Source: an uncultured Sphingobacteriaceae bacterium
GTDB taxonomy: Bacteria; Bacteroidota; Bacteroidia; Sphingobacteriales; Sphingobacteriaceae
Assembly: GCA_946480915.1 (NCBI GenBank)
Contig: CAMLLO010000058.1
Span: forward strand, 1-21,401
Direction of reading: 5' to 3'
DNA length: 21,401 bases
The notes under the pieces are model-generated. The model was not told the DNA's origin. It searched no databases and was given only the letters and a program-made list of their open reading frames with translations. The first letter of the stretch is position 1; every line of letters starts with the position of its first letter. Below, piece after piece: positions 16,321 to 21,401 of the stretch. The translations under genes and the position numbers were made by a program.

Positions 16321-16874
16321 GGCTTAATTTGAGAAAGTATGGAGTCTAAAGGGTCAGAAACTTGTAATAATGGAGGGTCAAAAGACGATATTCTTGGATT
16401 AACTTTAAGTTAAGGTGTCTTGTTAATCAGTTGATTATATCTGTTTGTATGAATTTATAATTTATGTGGTTGGGTTATATACATTTAAGCTTAAATCGAC
16501 CTATGCTGAAGTTCTAATAAGGATCTTTCTCAGGCCCTAGGCTTCAAACTCAAAGTCTGTAGGTCGCAGAATGGTCATCCATATTTGTTAGAGATATCTC
16601 ATGGATGTTATCCTTTTTAAACTGATAAGCAGATTATCCATGGCAGGATTTGGGTCTTGCTCATACATTTGTTGAGAAAACAGCTCTGCAGACTACGACA
16701 GGGAAGTTAGAACGAGATTAACCCACCGTACAATCAAATCAAACTAAGCTTTAAGGCGCAGCTTCCTTAAATAATTGGTTAGAAGATCTCTGATATACTT
16801 TCACCTTACCTTTTATAAATTATTTTACTACACAACATTTATAATGATTGATTTATCCAGTATGGATCGGATAA

Positions 16875-16891
16875 ATACACTAAGTGTGTAT
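16875..16891. promoter_or_regulatory. Candidate operator dyad upstream of the TauE gene
   Basis: ATACAC (16875-16880) and GTGTAT (16886-16891) form an inverted repeat with a 5-base centre, about 145 bp upstream of the TauE start codon. The size suits a dimeric regulator, but it could be chance in AT-rich DNA. Confidence 0.25.
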
Positions 16892-16947
16892 ATATACTGA
16901 TAGTTTATATGTTTTGAATTAATTGCTTATTAATAAAACTATTATAT

Positions 16948-16971
16948 TAACATATCGTCAATGTAACATAT
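16948..16971. repeat. TAACATAT direct repeat upstream of the TauE gene
   Basis: TAACATAT occurs at 16948-16955 and 16964-16971, a 16-bp period, within 90 bp of the TauE start. The second copy runs into GTAACC. It may be a pair of regulator half-sites on nearly the same face of the helix; no regulator gene is visible nearby. Confidence 0.3.
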
Positions 16972-17033
16972 GTAACCATCTCTTGGATTTGCTGAGCAGA
17001 CCTTTGTATTCATAATAAAATTTAACAATATAT

Positions 17034-17849
17034 ATGGAAATACTAGGCTTGGCATTGGCGGCAGTTGTAGGTGTCTCATTAGGTTTAATAGGGAGCGGAG
17101 GTTCTATCTTAACAGTGCCGATTCTGGTGTATGTAATGTCAATTGATCCTGTATTAGCTACCGCATATTCTCTTTTTATCGTCGGCACAACGTCTTTAGT
17201 TGGAGGCATTCAAAGCGCTTTACATAAGAAAGTTGACTTTAAAACGGTGTTAATTTTCGGCCTGCCATCTATCGCGGCGGTATATGCTACCCGTTTGTGG
17301 CTGGTTCCGCTAATACCCGAGGAATTATTCTCGATCGGGCCCTTGCTTATTACCAAGTCTATTGCTTTAATGCTATTATTTGCTCTCGTGATGATTCTTG
17401 CCGCTGTGAGTATGATCAGGCCCCAAAAGAAGAATACAACAGATGAAGATACACCCATGCATTACAATTACGCGCTGATATTGGCGGAAGGTGCACTAGT
17501 AGGTATTCTGACAGGATTAGTAGGTGCCGGCGGTGGATTCCTTATCATTCCGGCTCTTGTATTACTTGCCCGGATGCCGATGAAACTGGCCGTTGGAACT
17601 TCTCTGTTGATCATCGCCGTAAAATCGCTCATCGGCTTTATCGGAGACTTACAGGGTAGTCAGGTTATCGACTGGCGCCTTCTGGGCGGATTTACCATTT
17701 TTGCCGTGTTCGGTATATTCATAGGTGTTCTACTGTCAAAAAAAGTACCCGGCGACAAGCTAAAATCATACTTCGGGTGGTTTGTCTTTATAATGGGAGT
17801 TTACATCATCATAAAAGAATTGTTCTTTCCTTCAATGCTGATACATTAA
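17034..17849 (+). CDS. TauE/SafE family anion exporter
   Basis: A 271-residue polytopic membrane protein of the TauE/SafE (DUF81) family, whose members are implicated in export of sulfite, sulfoacetate or related sulfur anions. The family's internal duplication is clear: LGLIGSGGSILTVPILVYV (16-34) in the first half and TGLVGAGGGFLIIPALVLL in the second, each near the start of a helical bundle, separated by a charged loop (RPQKKNTTDEDTP). About eight hydrophobic segments are seen. The next gene, 116 bp downstream on the same strand, is a persulfide dioxygenase-rhodanese fusion. Staphylococcus aureus cst loci likewise pair tauE with cstB, so sulfite or thiosulfate efflux during sulfide detoxification is a reasonable inference. 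Confidence 0.88.
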   Translation: MEILGLALAAVVGVSLGLIGSGGSILTVPILVYVMSIDPVLATAYSLFIVGTTSLVGGIQSALHKKVDFKTVLIFGLPSIAAVYATRLWLVPLIPEELFSIGPLLITKSIALMLLFALVMILAAVSMIRPQKKNTTDEDTPMHYNYALILAEGALVGILTGLVGAGGGFLIIPALVLLARMPMKLAVGTSLLIIAVKSLIGFIGDLQGSQVIDWRLLGGFTIFAVFGIFIGVLLSKKVPGDKLKSYFGWFVFIMGVYIIIKELFFPSMLIH

Positions 17850-17965
17850 ACTTCATTTTTTATCCGCATTATTTAAACTCGACGGGGGTTAAAAGCAACT
17901 AATGTTACCGTCTTCAGATTCGAATCAACGCATTTTTGTAAGTCAATTAGATAAAGAAATTAATT

Positions 17966-19360
17966 ATGTTTTTTCAACACATTTATGATAAGAGCCTAGC
18001 ACAGGCAAGTTATTTTATCGGTTGTCAAAAAGCCGGCGTAGCGGCAGTTATAGATGCCAAACGCGACGTGGATACCTATCTTGAAATAGCAAAGGCTAAC
18101 AACATGAAGATTACCCATATCATGGAAACACACATTCATGCCGATTTCCTTGCGGGATCAAGAGAGCTGGCCAAACTTACCGGCGCCGACTTATATCTTT
18201 CTGATGAAGGAGGTGCAGACTGGCAATATGAGTTTCCGCATGTGGGTCTTAAGGATGGCGATAAAATCACCTTAGGCAACCTGACATTCGATGTTTTACA
18301 TACTCCCGGCCATACACCAGAGAGTATCAGTTTTCTATTAACCGATAATCCGGCTGTAGACAAACCGGTAATGTTGTTTACCGGCGACTTTGTATTTGTG
18401 GGTGATCGCCCGGACCTGCTGGAAAAGGCCGCAGGCTTAATCGGAACCAAAGAGACAGGTGCCAAACAAATGTATCAGTCCATTAAAAAGTTCAGCGCCC
18501 TGCCGGATTATATCCAGGTTTGGCCAGGACATGGTGCTGGTTCTGCCTGCGGTAAAGCATTGGGCTCTGTACCAGGTACTACTGTTGGTTATGAGAAGTT
18601 GAGAAACTGGGCATTTCAGTTTGCAGATAATGAGAGGGCTTTTGTTGATTATCTATTGGAAGATCAGCCGGAGCCGCCGAAGTATTTTGCCATGATGAAA
18701 AAGCTGAATAAAACAAGTCGTCCGCTATTAACCGAAGTTCCGCAGCTTAAAAAGCTTTCTGCCGCACAGCTCAGACACAATATGGCCCAAGGAATGAAGT
18801 TTCTTGATGCCAGACCTAAGGCCGCATTTGCAGAAGGTTTTATTCCGGGTAGTATCAATATACAAGGCAATAACTCTTTTGCTACATGGGCTGGATGGTT
18901 TTTAAACTACGATGAGCCATTTATGCTTTTAGCCGACGAAAATCAGTTGGATGACCTTACCCGCAAGCTAATGCGAATTGGACTGGATAGGGTTGAGGGG
19001 TATATTTCGACTACCGCCGAATGGACACAGTCAGGTGGAACTTTGCAAAAGGCCAATGTTATTTCTATTGAAGAAACGAAACGTATGATTCAGAATAACG
19101 GGGTGCAGGTGATTGATTTAAGAGGTGCATCAGAATACAAGTCTGGCCATATTGCTCAGGCCCAGAATATCTTTGTCGGTACGCTGCCAGACAATCTGGA
19201 CAAGATAAGTAAAGACAAGAAAGTAATTATTTATTGTCAAGGTGGCGACCGGGCAACAATTGGATATTCTTTTCTGGCGAAAAAGGGCTATACGAATGTT
19301 ATGAACTTCTCGGGGAGCATCAATGAATGGGTAAGCGCCGAAGAGCCGCTTGTAGCATAG
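17966..19360 (+). CDS. CstB-like persulfide dioxygenase fused to two rhodanese domains
   Basis: A 464-residue cytosolic protein with a metallo-beta-lactamase persulfide dioxygenase domain (1 to about 240) and two rhodanese domains. Fe(II)-site residues: His56 in THIHADF, His115 in HTPGHTPES and Asp141 in TGDFVFVGDRPDL; His189 in WPGHGAGSACGKALG is also conserved. The first rhodanese (about 265-360) has no active-site cysteine (FLDARPKAAFAEGFIPGSIN is present, the Cys loop is not). The second (about 365-464) has Cys424 in IYCQGGDRA. This order, dioxygenase then dead then live rhodanese, is that of S. aureus CstB, which converts persulfides to thiosulfate. It should oxidise low-molecular-weight persulfides. 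Cys20 and Cys195 might be redox-active. It is probably co-transcribed with the TauE gene. Confidence 0.92.
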   Translation: MFFQHIYDKSLAQASYFIGCQKAGVAAVIDAKRDVDTYLEIAKANNMKITHIMETHIHADFLAGSRELAKLTGADLYLSDEGGADWQYEFPHVGLKDGDKITLGNLTFDVLHTPGHTPESISFLLTDNPAVDKPVMLFTGDFVFVGDRPDLLEKAAGLIGTKETGAKQMYQSIKKFSALPDYIQVWPGHGAGSACGKALGSVPGTTVGYEKLRNWAFQFADNERAFVDYLLEDQPEPPKYFAMMKKLNKTSRPLLTEVPQLKKLSAAQLRHNMAQGMKFLDARPKAAFAEGFIPGSINIQGNNSFATWAGWFLNYDEPFMLLADENQLDDLTRKLMRIGLDRVEGYISTTAEWTQSGGTLQKANVISIEETKRMIQNNGVQVIDLRGASEYKSGHIAQAQNIFVGTLPDNLDKISKDKKVIIYCQGGDRATIGYSFLAKKGYTNVMNFSGSINEWVSAEEPLVA

Positions 19361-19395
19361 TGAATGCACTAAGAAAGCTATTTATCAATCTGTTT

Positions 19396-19424
19396 AAAGG
19401 CTGTCCGGGATTCGGGCAGCCTTT
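19396..19424 (+). terminator. Terminator after the persulfide dioxygenase gene
   Basis: AAAGGCTGTCC (19396-19406) pairs with GGGCAGCCTTT (19414-19424) over 11 bp with one G-U pair and a 7-base loop, followed by ATT. The T-run is short but the stem is GC-rich. It separates this gene from the transporter unit. Confidence 0.75.
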
Positions 19425-19544
19425 ATTGATTCAGGAATAAAGGTTGTTTAATAATTTTGATGCACGTAATCCGGTATCGCTCCAGGTTTATGCGGAACTG
19501 TAGTATATACGTCGCACATTTACCAAAAAAACATTTATTTTAGA

Positions 19545-19558
19545 TTGACATCGATCAA
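19545..19558. promoter_or_regulatory. Candidate FNR/CRP-family binding site
   Basis: TTGAC-ATCG-ATCAA (19545-19558) differs from the FNR consensus TTGAT-N4-ATCAA by one base. Its centre is about 54 bp upstream of the transcription start expected from the promoter at 19571-19599, a sensible distance for activation. A redox- or NO-responsive CRP/FNR regulator would fit a nitrate/nitrite-type transporter. Confidence 0.45.
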
Positions 19559-19570
19559 CAAAAGATGAGC

Positions 19571-19599
19571 TTGTCTTTTATTGTGAATCACTATGTTTG
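19571..19599 (+). promoter_or_regulatory. Bacteroidota promoter upstream of the small ORF and transporter
   Basis: TTG (19571-19573), an 18-bp spacer and TATGTTTG (19592-19599) fit the Bacteroidota consensus. Initiation would be near 19605, about 18 bases before the small ORF and 195 bases before the transporter start. This gives the transporter mRNA an unusually long leader for this window. Confidence 0.6.
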
Positions 19600-19622
19600 A
19601 GCTGTAATTTAATTTTTTGTCA

Positions 19623-19775
19623 ATGCGAAAAGCCCGTGTATCAGATAGTCGATTAAAGTCTAAAAAATATTCACTAGCTGGGAGAGTTGATATGCCTGAA
19701 TCAGGTTTTCTAGCCCAAACATTATATTCAGAGGTACATTCCCATCAAAACCCAAAAACCAAAACTGCGGCATAA
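19623..19775 (+). CDS. Possible 50-residue ORF between promoter and transporter
   Basis: A 50-codon ORF starts about 18 bases after the predicted transcription start and ends 25 bases before the transporter ATG. The peptide is basic at its N-terminus (MRKARVSDSRLKSKK) and Ser/Gln/Lys-rich later (SEVHSHQNPKTKTAA). It has no signal peptide, membrane segment or known motif. Position alone suggests a leader peptide or a small protein, and a chance ORF of this length is quite possible. Without it, 19425-19800 would be 376 bases holding only the promoter and the FNR-like site. Confidence 0.3.
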   Translation: MRKARVSDSRLKSKKYSLAGRVDMPESGFLAQTLYSEVHSHQNPKTKTAA

Positions 19776-19800
19776 AAGCTAGCAATAAACCAAAAATCGT

Positions 19801-21312
19801 ATGTTCACTGAGGCTGTCCCGAGTTTTAAATCGCATAAAATTTTATTTCTAAATACCCTGGGATTCCTGGTAAGCTTTGCAGCCTGGATGATTAATGGAG
19901 TATTGGTAACCTATCTTATTGATAACGGAATTTTTCACTGGAGCATAGTAGAGGTTGGCTGGTTAATGGGTGTACCGGTTCTTACAGGTTCGATTATGAG
20001 GTTACCGATCGGTATTTTAACTGATAAAATAGGAGGAAAGTGGGTGTTCGGTTCATTACTTCTTTTCTGTGCAATTCCCCTGTTTTTCTTGTCTTTAGCC
20101 AATAGTTATACTGGTTTTTTAATTCTAAGTTTCCTTTTCGGAATGGCAGGTACCAGTTTTGCAGTTGGGGTTGGGTACACGTCTGTTTGGTATCCTAAAA
20201 ACTGGCAGGGCCGGGCAATCGGAATTTTTGGGGTGGGAGCGGTAGGGGCATCCCTGACCACCTTAGTGGGCCCGTCTTTGTTGAATTATTTAACCGAAAA
20301 TGGAAATAATCCTGATGGCTGGAGGCAAATGCCCGTTATTTACGCGATCATCCTGGTAGTAGTAGGCGTTTTATTCTTATTTTTTGCTGAGAACAAGAAG
20401 CCTCCTTTAAATAATAAAAGCTTGGTGCAATTACTATCGCCGCTAAAAGAGGTGCGGGTATGGCGCTTCGGGTTATATTATTTTCTGGTTTTTGGTTGTT
20501 TCGTAACATTCTCGCAATGGCTGGTTCCTTATTTTTTGAATGTATACCAAACAAATCTGGTGATGGCCGGTTTTTTTGCCTCATGTTTTAGTCTGCCTGC
20601 AGGATTGTTTCGTGCCGTTGGCGGATATCTGTCGGATAAATACGGCGCTAGGAAAGTGATGTATGGGGTGCTCGGAATGTCGGTTGTACTGAGCTTTTTC
20701 TTGATCATTCCAAGGATGGAAATTGCTTCTCCAGGCTCGGGTGTTATGGCAACAAAGTCGGGTGTGGTAACATCAGTGTCGCCTACTGAAATAATAATTG
20801 GAGACAAAGTGTATCCCATCAGTCAGAAAAATAAGGTATTTGAGAGGGTCAGGAACAATGTGATGGTATTTCCAGCAAAAGAGAGCTGGCACGAAATTTT
20901 GGTAAAACCAGGTGACAAAGTTGAAAAAAGGCAATTGCTTGCGCAGGGTACCACCAGGATTTATTTTCAGGCTAATATGTGGATATTTATTGGCCTGGTA
21001 ATGTTGATTGGGATGACCTGGGGAATTGGTACGGCAGCCGTATTTAAGCATATACCAGAGTATTTTCCATCACAAATTGGCCTGGTAGGAGGAATGGTAG
21101 GGCTGATAGGTGGGCTAGGCGGATTTGTAGGACCTATTTTATTTGGCTACTTGTTGACGGGTACGGGTTTATGGACCAGTTCGTGGATGTTTATCTGGAT
21201 TTTATCCATGATTTGTATCGCATGGATGCACCTGGTAATTACAAATATGATGGCGAAACGCTCGCCTGATCTGAAACATAAGTTTGAGCGTTTGCCAGAG
21301 AATGTTCTTTAA
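19801..21312 (+). CDS. NarK-like MFS transporter (nitrate/nitrite porter family) with an inserted domain
   Basis: A 503-residue major facilitator protein resembling NarK/NasA nitrate-nitrite porters. Arg67 in SIMRLPIG and Arg271 in LFRAVGGYLSD sit where NarK has its two substrate-binding arginines. GTSFAVGVGYTSVWYPKNWQGRAIG (117-141) and GVGAVGASLTTLVGP resemble the family's signature region, though the Asn of the usual GxGNxG is Ala147. Unusually, residues about 306-390 are a hydrophilic insert between membrane segments of the C-terminal half, with strand-rich sequence and VKPGDKVEKRQLLAQG, which resembles the turn of biotinyl/lipoyl or HlyD-type barrel-sandwich domains. The last segments (GIGTAAVFKHIPEYFP, GLIGGLGGFVGPILFGYL) are typical porter sequence. 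The substrate is probably nitrate or nitrite, unproven. An FNR-like site lies upstream. Confidence 0.85.
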   Translation: MFTEAVPSFKSHKILFLNTLGFLVSFAAWMINGVLVTYLIDNGIFHWSIVEVGWLMGVPVLTGSIMRLPIGILTDKIGGKWVFGSLLLFCAIPLFFLSLANSYTGFLILSFLFGMAGTSFAVGVGYTSVWYPKNWQGRAIGIFGVGAVGASLTTLVGPSLLNYLTENGNNPDGWRQMPVIYAIILVVVGVLFLFFAENKKPPLNNKSLVQLLSPLKEVRVWRFGLYYFLVFGCFVTFSQWLVPYFLNVYQTNLVMAGFFASCFSLPAGLFRAVGGYLSDKYGARKVMYGVLGMSVVLSFFLIIPRMEIASPGSGVMATKSGVVTSVSPTEIIIGDKVYPISQKNKVFERVRNNVMVFPAKESWHEILVKPGDKVEKRQLLAQGTTRIYFQANMWIFIGLVMLIGMTWGIGTAAVFKHIPEYFPSQIGLVGGMVGLIGGLGGFVGPILFGYLLTGTGLWTSSWMFIWILSMICIAWMHLVITNMMAKRSPDLKHKFERLPENVL

Positions 21313-21401
21313 CGGATTTTTACATTCTTTTTTCTTACCACACCCGGAAGGTAATATAGCAATCCGAAACAGATTAGAAAAAGAAAAAGGGATGCCAGGA
21401 A
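21309..21401 (-). CDS. C-terminus of a convergent membrane protein (partial)
   Basis: On the minus strand an open frame enters from the right edge and encodes 30 residues before TAA: a hydrophobic stretch (FLASLFLFLICFGLLYYLPG) followed by the basic tail VVRKKNVKIR. This is a typical last transmembrane segment with a positively charged cytoplasmic end. The stop codon overlaps the transporter stop convergently by 4 bases. The protein family cannot be named from this fragment, and 30 codons may be open by chance, but the residue pattern is convincing. Confidence 0.5.
   Translation of the reverse strand, partial: FLASLFLFLICFGLLYYLPGVVRKKNVKIR

Larger units (their letters stand above)
16321..17033. 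other. Gene-free AT-rich intergenic region between mnmA and the TauE gene
   Basis: About 0.7 kb lies between divergent genes. I find no ORF with coding character, no tRNA and no complete terminator. Visible structure: TTTAAGG/CCTTAAA hairpin with an 8-base loop (16750-16771), CATGGAT/ATCCATG near 16602-16644, CGACCTA/TAGGTCG (16497-16503 and 16560-16566), the dyad at 16875-16891 and a TAACATAT direct repeat at 16948-16971. The right end is especially A+T-rich and must hold the TauE promoter, though no consensus match stands out (GACCTTTG at 16999-17006 is nearest). It could hide a small RNA or a decayed gene. Confidence 0.5.

Noticed and set aside
16958..17209. 83-codon minus-strand ORF at the start of the TauE gene
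   Set aside because: It is mostly antisense to the TauE N-terminal membrane segments and has no family features.
17917..17926. tRNA T-loop-like GATTCGAATC upstream of the dioxygenase gene
   Set aside because: It is only a 10-bp palindrome. No acceptor, D or anticodon stems can be formed around it.
18136..18465. 109-codon minus-strand ORF inside the persulfide dioxygenase gene
   Set aside because: It is antisense to the metal-binding domain and has no recognisable motif.
19425..19544. Riboswitch upstream of the transporter
   Set aside because: I could not fold a known riboswitch core, and most of this stretch lies upstream of the predicted transcription start.

Overview
The window looks like a chromosomal segment of a Bacteroidota bacterium, probably of the Sphingobacteriales (Pedobacter/Solitalea-like). 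I infer this from several Bacteroidota-type promoters (TTTG, 17-24 bp, then TAnnTTTG), the lack of Shine-Dalgarno sequences before the start codons, moderate GC content, and the gene families. No database search was possible, so family names rest on motifs read in the translations.

Layout. 1-508: two near-identical tandem micro-genes for a 46-residue lipoprotein, then a similar 52-residue peptide gene. 571-4035: an M20 dipeptidase, a membrane-anchored GH25 muramidase and, convergent, an L-Ala-D/L-Glu-type dipeptide epimerase; together they resemble a wall-peptide breakdown and recycling set. A perfect 34-bp palindrome separates the epimerase from a divergent DUF255 thioredoxin-fold protein (4165-6174). 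6298-7862: slyD, then rplU-rpmA behind a textbook Bacteroidota promoter; L27 carries a long Ala/Lys/Glu tail. 8005-15061 (minus): topA, an uncharacterised protein, a DEDDy exonuclease and rnr in one row, then a polyprenyl diphosphate synthase with its own promoter. 15212-16300 (minus): mnmA.

16321-17033 is an AT-rich 0.7-kb stretch in which I find no gene, only small dyads and a direct repeat. It is followed by a plus-strand set for sulfur and possibly nitrogen oxyanion chemistry: a TauE/SafE anion exporter, a CstB-like persulfide dioxygenase fused to two rhodanese domains, and a NarK-like MFS transporter. The transporter has an extra domain of about 85 residues that looks like a biotinyl/lipoyl-type barrel-sandwich hybrid. 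It is preceded by a candidate FNR/CRP-type dyad, a good promoter and a possible 50-codon ORF. The last bases encode the C-terminus of a convergent membrane protein that leaves the window.

Most of the window is ordinary housekeeping. The points I find most worth a second look are the domain insertion in the NarK-like transporter with its upstream regulatory region and small ORF, the tandem lipoprotein micro-genes, the 34-bp palindrome, and the unknown protein encoded between topA and the exonuclease gene.
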